From positions 1 to 5,793 of the forward strand of contig JABDJZ010000540.1 in NCBI GenBank assembly GCA_013003255.1: a stretch of 5,793 nt of DNA, given 5' to 3'. The translations under genes and the position numbers were made by a program. The stretch is from Rhodothermales bacterium (GTDB lineage Bacteria; Bacteroidota; Rhodothermia; Rhodothermales; UBA10348). The notes under the pieces were generated by a model. The model ran no database searches. It saw nothing but the letters and a program-made list of their open reading frames with translations, and was not told the origin of the DNA. Positions 1 through 5,035 of this stretch are shown piece by piece (position 1 is the first letter of the stretch; each line of letters opens with the position of its first letter).

Positions 1-218
1 TCGCCCTCCACCTCAATGGTAACCTCTTCCTCAAAGGAATCAGAGTGCGTGTAGGTCAGGTAGCTGCCGGTGGCCCGAACGGCCAGCTTGGGAGAAATCC
101 CGTACGCGACGTTGATTCCGGGACCGAGCGTTCCGGCGCGAACAGCGATACCGATTTGCCCGGAGGCCGGGATGGCAGTGAGTGTGGCAAGCGCCACAAG
201 GAGAAAGGTGCGGTTCAT
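1..218 (-). CDS. Outer-membrane beta-barrel-type protein, 5' part only
   Basis: The reading frame starts at an ATG (218-216) and stays open for 72 codons to the window edge, so the C-terminus is missing. It opens with a typical signal peptide: MNR, then a hydrophobic stretch (FLLVALATLTAIPA), then a small-residue cleavage region ending ASGQ near residue 21. The mature part starts IGIAVRAGTLGPGINVAYGI and continues with alternating polar and hydrophobic residues (KLAVRATGSYLTYTH), as expected of amphipathic beta-strands. The G-T-L-G-x-G pattern followed by 'ISPKLAVRA' resembles porin-like outer-membrane proteins of unknown function in which neighbouring strands form a barrel. I infer export to the outer membrane; no substrate can be assigned. 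It is in the same direction as the sigma/membrane pair and 134 nt downstream of it, so it could be co-transcribed or independent. The signal peptide is well supported; the barrel assignment is moderate because only about 50 mature residues are visible. Confidence 0.7.
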   Translation of the reverse strand, partial: MNRTFLLVALATLTAIPASGQIGIAVRAGTLGPGINVAYGISPKLAVRATGSYLTYTHSDSFEEEVTIEVEG

Positions 219-261
219 CACAGACAAAGGCGGTTCTGATTGAGGTTTTCGGTGCTCCGTC

Positions 262-318
262 AAAAGTCGCGCCAGCCGGTCGGCTGGGCCGGAAGGACCC
301 CAAAACGGCTGAATAGCC
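262..318 (-). terminator. Two weak hairpins with short T-runs; possible terminator
   Basis: Downstream of the stop at 353, the - strand reads a 4-bp hairpin (318-307, GGCT/AGCC with an ATTC loop) directly followed by GTTTT (306-302). Further on comes a perfect 6-bp hairpin (287-272, CCAGCC/GGCTGG with a 4-nt loop), with a TTTT at 265-262 six nucleotides later. Neither is a textbook intrinsic terminator: the first stem is short and the second is too far from its T-run. They may act together or attenuate read-through into the gene starting at 218. The rest of the 219-352 gap shows no gene and no convincing promoter. Confidence 0.25.
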
Positions 319-352
319 CGCCGAAAGCGCTACGGACCTACTCAGACACGCG

Positions 353-1150
353 CTAATTCTTTCCTTCGGGGGACAGCGCTTTCCGCAATTCGGCCACGTC
401 CGGGCGTTCCAGAAGTCCGGGCGGAAGCGTACCCAGCGTGTGTCTGGCCCGGTCTGCGTCTCCTGCCACAGCCTGGAGCCTGGCGCGCTCGAGCAGCGCC
501 TCCGGGTCCATGCGACCGCCCAGCATGGTGTCCGCCCGCCGCAGTGCATCCTCGTCATAGGACGGCCAGAGCCCCAACACGGTTTGCCGGGACTCGTAGC
601 CCACACGCCGGGCCCGTTGGACCTCGTTTTCCTCGAACTCGGCGGTTCGGGTCACGCGGGGCGGGTCCCATTGCTGCCACGCACTTTTCCTCAACGGATC
701 CTCCGTCAGGCGGCTGTATGTGCCGTGGGCAAGGACCAGAGCGAGCACGGAAGCTGCAGCAAGCCACATTCTGCGGTTCGCCGGCGGCGGTGCGGCCCGG
801 TGGCCCGTAAGTCGGGTGAAGTGGGCTGAAGCGTCGAGGCCCGCCTCAACCTCCCGGATTCTGTCACTTACCTGCTCGACCCGGTGACCGAGGCCGGACT
901 CCTCGGCCCGTGCCAAGAGGCGGGCCCGCCATGAATCCGATGCCCCTCCCCCCACAAGCGCGAGGGCTATCAGCAAGTCATCCAATTCGCGCTCTTCCAG
1001 GGCACGGCCGGCGTCCACGGCTTCACGGAGACGATGCGAGGCGCGTTCTGCCGCCGGAAAGTCAGGGTCATCCCCGGCCTCCCGGCGCAGTTGATCCTGC
1101 TCAACGTGCGACAGGAATGCGATTCCCAGGTACTCCTGCTTCCGCTTCAT
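353..1150 (-). CDS. Single-pass membrane protein, putative sigma-factor partner with TPR-like tail
   Basis: This is a 265-residue protein that I do not recognise as a named family. Residues 1-125 are charged and mostly helical and contain no membrane segment. A single hydrophobic segment lies at about 128-146 (MWLAAASVLALVLAHGTYS), preceded by Arg-Arg, which predicts a cytoplasmic N-terminus and a C-terminal portion of about 118 residues outside the inner membrane. Residues 215-243 (DPEALLERARLQAVAGDADR and onward) look like one tetratricopeptide-type helical hairpin. The start ATG overlaps the stop of the upstream sigma-factor gene as ATGA, which implies translational coupling. Position, topology and coupling suggest an anti-sigma factor or sigma regulator sensing an envelope signal. 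However, the H-x3-C-x2-C zinc motif of classical ZAS anti-sigma factors is absent, so the role is inferred. Alternatively it may be a membrane effector made under the sigma factor's control. The coding call is strong; the function is uncertain. Confidence 0.8.
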   Translation of the reverse strand: MKRKQEYLGIAFLSHVEQDQLRREAGDDPDFPAAERASHRLREAVDAGRALEERELDDLLIALALVGGGASDSWRARLLARAEESGLGHRVEQVSDRIREVEAGLDASAHFTRLTGHRAAPPPANRRMWLAAASVLALVLAHGTYSRLTEDPLRKSAWQQWDPPRVTRTAEFEENEVQRARRVGYESRQTVLGLWPSYDEDALRRADTMLGGRMDPEALLERARLQAVAGDADRARHTLGTLPPGLLERPDVAELRKALSPEGKN

Positions 1151-1845
1151 GCCTGATCTGACCCCGGCAGCTGATGTTCGTAACCCATGGCTTCGAGAAA
1201 ACGCCGGTCCTTTCGAAGGCGCAACAAAGCCTTGTGCACGTAGGCTCGAATCGAGGGAACAGCGATCCCGGTCCGTTCCGAGATCACCTCGTAAGCAAGA
1301 TCCTGCACGAGTCGCAGTCGTGCCACGATGCGGAGGTGCCTCGGCAGCCTGTTGATGGCACCATCAAGCGCGCCGGCGCGGATGGCGTCATCATGGATGG
1401 CCTCAAGCGTATCCGGTGGTTGCGCCGGCTCCGCGATTCGGTCCACTGAGATGTGTCCCGGGTGCCGGGTCACGTGATTGACAAAGACATTGCGGCAGAT
1501 GACGGTGACCCAGTGCGGGTACCGGCGAGGGTCCTTCACGGACGCCCGATTCTCGGATACCTTGCGAAACGCCCGGTCAATGACCATTTCAAGATCACCG
1601 GCTGTCGAACCCTCGGCCGCCCGCACGAACTTCAGCAGGAAGTAGCGGTGGACGTAGCAATAGGTCCACAGGTCCAGCAGGTGGGCTGAACGCCGTCGTC
1701 GGGACCGGCGCCACTCTGTGAAGAGGGCGCCTACCGCTTCCCCGTCGTCCAGGTCGAAGGGAAGTTGACGCACCAGGCCGTCCAGCCTGGAGAGATCTGA
1801 ATGCAGATGGGGTCGTGGAGACACAGGAATTCCGTTGGAACGCAC
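1147..1845 (-). CDS. ECF-like RNA polymerase sigma factor
   Basis: This 232-residue protein has the two-domain layout of extracytoplasmic-function sigma factors, which direct RNA polymerase to a dedicated promoter set. Region 2 spans about 55-128: a helix with aromatic residues (LWTYCYVHRYFLLKFV), a region 2.2-like DLEMVIDRAFRKVSE at 84-98, and a region 2.3/2.4-like stretch RYPHWVTVICRNVFVNHV at 108-125. Region 4 spans about 158-213: GAINRLPRHLRIVARLRLV, then a helix-turn-helix (LAYEVISERTGIAVPSIRAY and VHKALLRLRKD). There is no sigma region 3, as expected for the family. The N-terminal 50 residues, with an Arg-rich patch (RRSRRRR), are longer than usual. The start is a GTG at 1845; a second in-frame GTG lies at 1824-1822 and would remove 7 residues. 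No ATG or Shine-Dalgarno sequence is available. It is the first gene of a two-gene unit with the membrane protein that follows. The promoter set it controls cannot be read from this window. Confidence 0.85.
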   Translation of the reverse strand: MRSNGIPVSPRPHLHSDLSRLDGLVRQLPFDLDDGEAVGALFTEWRRSRRRRSAHLLDLWTYCYVHRYFLLKFVRAAEGSTAGDLEMVIDRAFRKVSENRASVKDPRRYPHWVTVICRNVFVNHVTRHPGHISVDRIAEPAQPPDTLEAIHDDAIRAGALDGAINRLPRHLRIVARLRLVQDLAYEVISERTGIAVPSIRAYVHKALLRLRKDRRFLEAMGYEHQLPGSDQA

Positions 1846-1957
1846 CCGAATAGAGTGCGCGCTCGTGGAATATGTATCAAGAAACCGCTCAATACCGCCT
1901 ATTCAGTAAACCCGGTGGGGTTTGAGGCGTGAACGGTCCTTCCCTAAAGCAGATCTC

Positions 1958-1986
1958 TTGTCAGTCGTGACCTGAGTTCCTACTTT
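1958..1986 (+). promoter_or_regulatory. Predicted sigma-70-type promoter for rplM-rpsI
   Basis: TTGTCA (1958-1963; five of six match TTGACA) lies exactly 17 nt before TACTTT (1981-1986; three of six match TATAAT, including the first T-A and the final T). Transcription would start near 1993, giving a leader of about 80 nt to the rplM ATG. The same TTG-N-TA geometry recurs upstream of pyrH. It can also be read as a rough form of the Bacteroidota -33/-7 arrangement. Confidence 0.5.
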
Positions 1987-2050
1987 GTGAGGCTGCGGCA
2001 ATTCCCACCGTCGCATGCCTCAACCCGGGGCAAACTCGGAAAAGCAGACC

Positions 2051-2068
2051 GCCGGTCCCCGTGCCGGC
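2051..2068 (+). promoter_or_regulatory. Small hairpin just upstream of the rplM start
   Basis: GCCGG (2051-2055) and CCGGC (2064-2068) can pair around an 8-nt loop, ending 7 nt before the ATG at 2076. The hairpin would include the alternative GTG at 2061. L13 is an autoregulating ribosomal protein in some bacteria, so this could be a translational control element. A 5-bp GC stem in GC-rich DNA may also be chance. Confidence 0.25.
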
Positions 2069-2075
2069 TCCCAGC

Positions 2076-2519
2076 ATGCAAGTTAATTCGTACAAGACGC
2101 TCAGCGCCAGACCGCAGGACGTGGACCGCAAGTGGTACGTCGTCGACGCTGAAAACCAGATCGTTGGACGACTCGCCTCTCAGGTGGCCTCCATCCTTCG
2201 GGGCAAGCACAAGCCGTCGTTCACACCTCATGTGGACACCGGCGACTTCGTGGTTGTGATCAACGCCGACAAGGTCCGTTTCACCGGCAACAAGGAGACG
2301 GACAAGGAATATTTCCGTCACACCGGCTACCCGGGCGGAGGCAGAACGCGGACGCCGCGGGAAGTCCGCGACCGCAAGCCCACCTTTATAGTTGAGAACG
2401 CCGTCAAGGGCATGCTCCCCAAGGGGCCCCTCGGTCGGCAGATGCTCAAAAAGCTGAAAGCCTACGCGGGCTCAGAGCACCCTCACGAGGCCCAGAAGCC
2501 CGAACCGCTGACGTTCTAA
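2076..2519 (+). CDS. rplM: 50S ribosomal protein L13
   Basis: This 147-residue protein is an early-assembling protein of the large ribosomal subunit that binds 23S rRNA. The whole family pattern is visible: the N-terminal KWYVVDAENQIVGRLAS at 19-35, LRGKHKPSFTPHVDTGDFVV at 41-60, the central YFRHTGYPGG at 79-88, and the L13 signature VKGMLPKGPLGRQMLKKLK at 110-128. The length is normal (about 140-150). I chose the ATG at 2076 because MQVNSYKTLSARP resembles the N-termini of related L13 proteins. An in-frame GTG at 2061 would add only MPAPS, which is less likely. No Shine-Dalgarno sequence precedes either start. The next gene, rpsI, begins 4 nt after the TAA, the classic L13-S9 pair, which is probably one transcript from the promoter at 1958. 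Confidence 0.97.
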   Translation: MQVNSYKTLSARPQDVDRKWYVVDAENQIVGRLASQVASILRGKHKPSFTPHVDTGDFVVVINADKVRFTGNKETDKEYFRHTGYPGGGRTRTPREVRDRKPTFIVENAVKGMLPKGPLGRQMLKKLKAYAGSEHPHEAQKPEPLTF

Positions 2520-2523
2520 GATC

Positions 2524-2919
2524 ATGGCAGTTACCAATCAGCATCAGACCGTCGGTCGTCGTAAGACTTCCGTTGCTCGCGTTTACCTCCGTCCCGGCAA
2601 GGGCAAGGTGAAAATCAACAAGCGCGAACTCGCCGACTACTTCCCGCTGGAGTGGCGCCGTCGCGCCATCTCATCGCCCTTCGAGGTGACGGGAACGTCA
2701 GGACAGTGGGACCTCGTGGTCAACGTCAAGGGCGGTGGTCTCACCGGCCAGGCAGAAGCCATTCGCATGGGCATTGCCCGTGCACTGGTCGATGTGGACG
2801 AAGAGCACCGCAAGGCCCTGCGTGACGCAGGCTTCCTGACGCGTGACCCCCGCATGGTCGAGCGTAAGAAGTACGGACAGCCGAAGGCGCGCAAGCGTTT
2901 CCAGTTCTCCAAGCGCTAG
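2524..2919 (+). CDS. rpsI: 30S ribosomal protein S9
   Basis: This 131-residue protein of the small-subunit head has a C-terminal tail that reaches the P-site tRNA. Visible family features are the N-terminal VGRRKTSVARVYLRPGKGK at 10-28, the S9 signature GGGLTGQAEAIRMGIARAL at 70-88, and the basic tail LTRDPRMVERKKYGQPKARK at 105-124, ending FQFSKR with the near-universal terminal Ser-Lys-Arg. The length is standard. Its ATG follows the rplM stop by 4 nt, and no Shine-Dalgarno sequence is present, so translation is likely coupled to rplM. It is followed by a hairpin and the 142-nt rpsB leader. Confidence 0.98.
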   Translation: MAVTNQHQTVGRRKTSVARVYLRPGKGKVKINKRELADYFPLEWRRRAISSPFEVTGTSGQWDLVVNVKGGGLTGQAEAIRMGIARALVDVDEEHRKALRDAGFLTRDPRMVERKKYGQPKARKRFQFSKR

Positions 2920-2926
2920 AAACTTC

Positions 2927-2940
2927 GAGGCTTCGGCCTC
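2927..2940 (+). other. GAGGC-UUCG-GCCTC hairpin after rpsI
   Basis: This is a perfect 5-bp stem capped by the very stable UUCG tetraloop, 7 nt after the rpsI stop. There is no T-run behind it (CCCACC follows), so it is not a standard intrinsic terminator. It may protect the 3' end of the rplM-rpsI message after processing, weakly pause polymerase, or form the first element of the rpsB leader. Confidence 0.55.
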
Positions 2941-3000
2941 CCCACCGGCGTTGGGCCCCACGTCATTTCATCACGCATACGCCTCGATGGGCGCAGGGGT

Positions 3001-3056
3001 GGCCGGCTGAGCCGGTTCCTGTGTTCCGCGCGACAGGCGTAGAGGAAAAACCCTAC
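3001..3056 (+). promoter_or_regulatory. Structured rpsB leader, candidate S2 autoregulatory region
   Basis: Two hairpins precede rpsB. One at 3001-3017 has a CCGGC/GCCGG core, two flanking G-U pairs and a UGA loop. One at 3039-3056 pairs GTAG with CTAC and GG with CC around a five-A loop, with one bulged A. The second ends 5 nt before the ATG and holds the only purine-rich AGAGG (3041-3045) in its stem. S2 is known to repress its own rpsB-tsf message in E. coli through the leader. Whether this leader works the same way is inference; no known leader motif was matched. Confidence 0.35.
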
Positions 3057-3061
3057 ATACA

Positions 3062-4054
3062 ATGAGTGAAACCACTCCCCAGCACCGCGTCGAGATTGAC
3101 GCGCTGCTCAAGGCCGGCACGCACTTCGGCCACCTCACCTCCCGGTGGAACCCCAAGATGCGCTCCCACATCTTCATGGAGCGCAACGGGATCCACATCA
3201 TTGACCTGACGCAGACGCAGCGTTACCTGGACGCGGCTGCGGAGGCCGCAGGCCGGTTCGCCAAGCGCGGCAAGCGGATCCTCTTCACGGGGACCAAGAA
3301 GCAGGCCCGGGACATCATCCGGAAGAGCGCGCAGGAATGCGGTTCTCCCTATGTGGTGGAACGCTGGCTCGGTGGAACCCTGACCAACTTCCAGACCATC
3401 CGGAAGAGCATTCGGCGGATGGAAGACCTGGTCAAGATGGAGGATGACGGCACGCTGGATCAGCTCAAGAAGAAGGAGCGCCTCATGCGCCGCCGCGAGC
3501 GCGAGAAGCTCGAAAAGGTGCTGAGTGGTATCCAGGACATGGCGCGCCTCCCCGGCGCCCTGTTCATCGTGGACATCAACCGCGAGCACATCGCCGTGAA
3601 GGAAGCCAAGCGGCTTAACATCCCGATCATCGCGATGGTGGACACCAACGTTGATCCGGACCTCGTGGACTTCCCGATCCCGGCCAACGATGACGCCCAG
3701 CGCTCCATCGAGCTGATTACCTCCGTCATCGGTCAGGCCATTTCCGAAGGCGCCAAGGCCAAGGCCACGCAGGATGCGGCCGCCAAGGCGGAGAAGGAAA
3801 GCCGCCAGGCTGAGCGCGAGCAGGAGAAAGAAGCCGCCAACAAGGCCAAGGCAAAAGCCAGAACGCGCAAGCCGAAGGCCGACAAGCCGGCTGGAGACGC
3901 GAAGGCTGAAGCTGATGCGAAGCCTGCGAAGGCCAAGCCCGCGCCGGCCGCTGAAGCCGCCAAGGCTGACGCGCCCAAGGCCGCCAAGAAAGCTGCCCCC
4001 AAGGCCAAGGAAGCAGAAGCTGCTCCCGCTGCCAAGGCCGACAAAAAGGCCTAA
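3062..4054 (+). CDS. rpsB: 30S ribosomal protein S2 with long Ala/Lys-rich tail
   Basis: This 330-residue protein has a conventional S2 core at about 1-228, which binds late to the small subunit between head and body near S1's site. Visible motifs are LLKAGTHFGHLTSRWNPKM at 15-33, FTGTKKQA at 75-82, the signature ERWLGGTLTNFQT at 100-112, a charged coiled-coil hairpin at 118-155, and the second signature FIVDINREHIAVKEAKRLNI at 168-187 with DTNVDPD at 194-200. Typical S2 is about 230-250 residues. Here about 100 residues of low-complexity Ala/Lys/Glu then Ala/Lys/Pro sequence follow (229-330), reminiscent of histone-H1-like tails. The tail remains in frame and in the same codon style up to the TAA, so it is not a frameshift artefact. 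The ATG at 3062 fits the family start. It lies 142 nt after rpsI and 53 nt before tsf. Confidence 0.97.
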   Translation: MSETTPQHRVEIDALLKAGTHFGHLTSRWNPKMRSHIFMERNGIHIIDLTQTQRYLDAAAEAAGRFAKRGKRILFTGTKKQARDIIRKSAQECGSPYVVERWLGGTLTNFQTIRKSIRRMEDLVKMEDDGTLDQLKKKERLMRRREREKLEKVLSGIQDMARLPGALFIVDINREHIAVKEAKRLNIPIIAMVDTNVDPDLVDFPIPANDDAQRSIELITSVIGQAISEGAKAKATQDAAAKAEKESRQAEREQEKEAANKAKAKARTRKPKADKPAGDAKAEADAKPAKAKPAPAAEAAKADAPKAAKKAAPKAKEAEAAPAAKADKKA

Positions 4055-4068
4055 CCAACTCATCCTGT

Positions 4069-4084
4069 TCGGGGCCGGCCCCGA
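4069..4084 (+). other. 16-nt perfect palindrome between rpsB and tsf
   Basis: TCGGGGCC is followed directly by its reverse complement GGCCCCGA. As RNA it can form a 6-bp stem with a CCGG loop. It lies 14 nt after the rpsB stop and 23 nt before the tsf start and has no T-run, so it is not an intrinsic terminator. It may separate the rpsB and tsf parts of the message by processing or partial attenuation. Protein binding as DNA is also possible. Confidence 0.5.
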
Positions 4085-4107
4085 TTCAACCATAGATATC
4101 GACAGAC

Positions 4108-4938
4108 ATGGCAATCTCTGCTAAGGACGTCAAGAGACTGAGAGACATCACCGGTGTCGGAATGATGGATTGCAAGAAGGCACTCCAGGAAACCGACGGT
4201 GATTTTGACGCCGCCATTGACCTGCTCCGCAAGAAGGGGCAGAAAGTGGCGGCCAAGCGCGCTGACCGCGAAGCCAAAGAAGGCGTCATCGCAACCGCAT
4301 CCACCGATGATGGCACCACGGCCATCCTGGTTGAGGTCAATTGTGAAACGGACTTCGTGGCGCGCAACAGCGAGTTCACGGACTTTGCCGACAAGGTGGC
4401 CGGACTGGTTCTGGCCGAGCGCCCCGCGGACAACGACGCCCTCATGGCCGTCACGTTCGAGGGTGAGGAAACCCTGGGCGAAGCCATCACCCGCATGACC
4501 GGCAAGATCGGCGAGAAGATCGACGTGCGCCGTCACGCCGTGGAGAGCAATGACGGCGGCAAAGTAGTCTCCTACATCCACCCTGGCGCCAAGCTCGGCG
4601 TCCTGGTTCATGTCGCCGGAAATGGTGACCTGGACTCGGCCGGCCGTGACGTGGCCATGCAGGTGGCTGCCCTCAACCCTATCGCCACCGGCCGTGACGA
4701 CGTGGCCGACGATGTGAAAGAGAAGGAGATGGAGATTGCTCGGGACGCTGCCCGCAACGAGGGCAAGCCGGAGCACATCATCGACCGTATCGCCACCGGC
4801 AAGCTGGAGCGTTACTACAAGGACAACGTCCTGTTGGAGCAGCCCTTCGTGAAGGACTCCTCGCAGACGGTGACCGAAATGCTCAAGAGTGTCGACGCCT
4901 CAGTTTCCGGATTCGTCCGGTTCGCACTGGGCGGCTGA
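4108..4938 (+). CDS. tsf: Translation elongation factor Ts
   Basis: This 276-residue protein is the nucleotide exchange factor that releases GDP from EF-Tu in the cytoplasm. The N-terminal UBA-like domain (about 1-50) contains signature 1, LRDITGVGMMDCKKAL at 11-26. The catalytic TDFV motif is intact at 81-84 within signature 2 (EVNCETDFVARN, 76-87). TDFV residues insert near the nucleotide site of EF-Tu. The core continues with SYIHPGAKLGVLVHVAG at 155-171 and YYKDNVLLEQPFVKD at 236-250. The length is close to that of the E. coli protein (about 283). The ATG gives the canonical MAISAKDVKRLR start, without a Shine-Dalgarno sequence. It sits downstream of rpsB as in most bacteria and is closed by a strong terminator at 4957-4995. 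Confidence 0.98.
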   Translation: MAISAKDVKRLRDITGVGMMDCKKALQETDGDFDAAIDLLRKKGQKVAAKRADREAKEGVIATASTDDGTTAILVEVNCETDFVARNSEFTDFADKVAGLVLAERPADNDALMAVTFEGEETLGEAITRMTGKIGEKIDVRRHAVESNDGGKVVSYIHPGAKLGVLVHVAGNGDLDSAGRDVAMQVAALNPIATGRDDVADDVKEKEMEIARDAARNEGKPEHIIDRIATGKLERYYKDNVLLEQPFVKDSSQTVTEMLKSVDASVSGFVRFALGG

Positions 4939-4956
4939 TCCGGCCTTGACCGATTC

Positions 4957-4995
4957 GAAGGGCGCTTTGGTTTATCCGGAGCGCCCTTCTTTTTT
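4957..4995 (+). terminator. Intrinsic terminator after tsf
   Basis: GAAGGGCGCT (4957-4966) pairs with AGCGCCCTTC (4980-4989). The stem is extended inward by two G-U and two G-C pairs, giving about 14 pairs around a TTTAT loop. Six T residues (4990-4995) follow at once. It lies 18 nt after the tsf stop and is the clearest terminator in the window. It should end most transcription of the ribosomal-protein/tsf unit. Confidence 0.92.
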
Positions 4996-5022
4996 GAATG
5001 GCAGGTTCCATCTGCCTAGATT
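4994..5022 (+). promoter_or_regulatory. Predicted promoter for pyrH, overlapping the terminator T-run
   Basis: TTGAAT (4994-4999; four of six match TTGACA) is separated by exactly 17 nt from TAGATT (5017-5022; four of six match TATAAT). The -35 element begins inside the terminator's T-run. Transcription would begin near 5029, leaving about 7 nt before the pyrH ATG, a nearly leaderless message. Such a start is consistent with the lack of a Shine-Dalgarno sequence. Confidence 0.5.
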
Positions 5023-5035
5023 GCTTGACTTTGCA

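Larger units (their letters stand above)
1846..2075. promoter_or_regulatory. Divergent intergenic control region
   Basis: This spacer separates the sigma-factor gene (leftward) from rplM (rightward). It is somewhat richer in A+T between about 1868 and 1915 than the flanking genes, as promoter DNA often is. A good promoter can be placed only in the rightward direction (see 1958-1986). For the leftward gene I found only scattered TTGA and TAT elements with wrong spacing, and no GAAC-type ECF promoter motif. No small gene or RNA was recognised here. Confidence 0.6.

Noticed and set aside
235..263. TTGACG (263-258, - strand) as a -35 box for the gene starting at 218
   Set aside because: The six bases at the 16-18 nt spacing do not resemble a -10 element, so no promoter is called.
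40..606. Leftward open frame of 188 codons crossing the gap at 219-352
   Set aside because: It overlaps both the signal-peptide gene at 1-218 and the well-supported gene at 353-1150 in another frame. Its translation is rich in Cys, Arg, Trp and Pro and has no domain pattern.
440..829. Rightward open frames opposite the membrane-protein gene
   Set aside because: They are Cys/Arg/Pro-rich shadows of the leftward gene, with no start context and no recognisable domain.
1846..1915. Leftward promoter for the sigma-factor gene
   Set aside because: TTGAGC, TTGATA and TATTCC are present but spaced 14 or 20+ nt apart, and no ECF-type GAAC/GTC pair is visible.
1960..1971. GTCA-N4-TGAC inverted repeat over the rplM -35 box as an operator
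   Set aside because: Only 4-bp arms, common by chance; no second copy in the window supports a binding site.
2951..2981. TTGGGC with CATACG as an internal promoter for rpsB
   Set aside because: The spacing is 19 nt and the -10 match is poor. Too weak to list, although a promoter in this leader is not excluded.
3053..4114. Long leftward open frame (353 codons) opposite rpsB
   Set aside because: It is antisense to a complete S2 gene. Its Gly/Leu/Arg runs mirror the Ala/Lys codons of the S2 tail, a known artefact of GC-rich DNA.
4060..4776. Leftward open frame (238 codons) opposite tsf
   Set aside because: It is antisense to an intact EF-Ts gene with all motifs, and its His/Val/Gly-rich translation has no family features.
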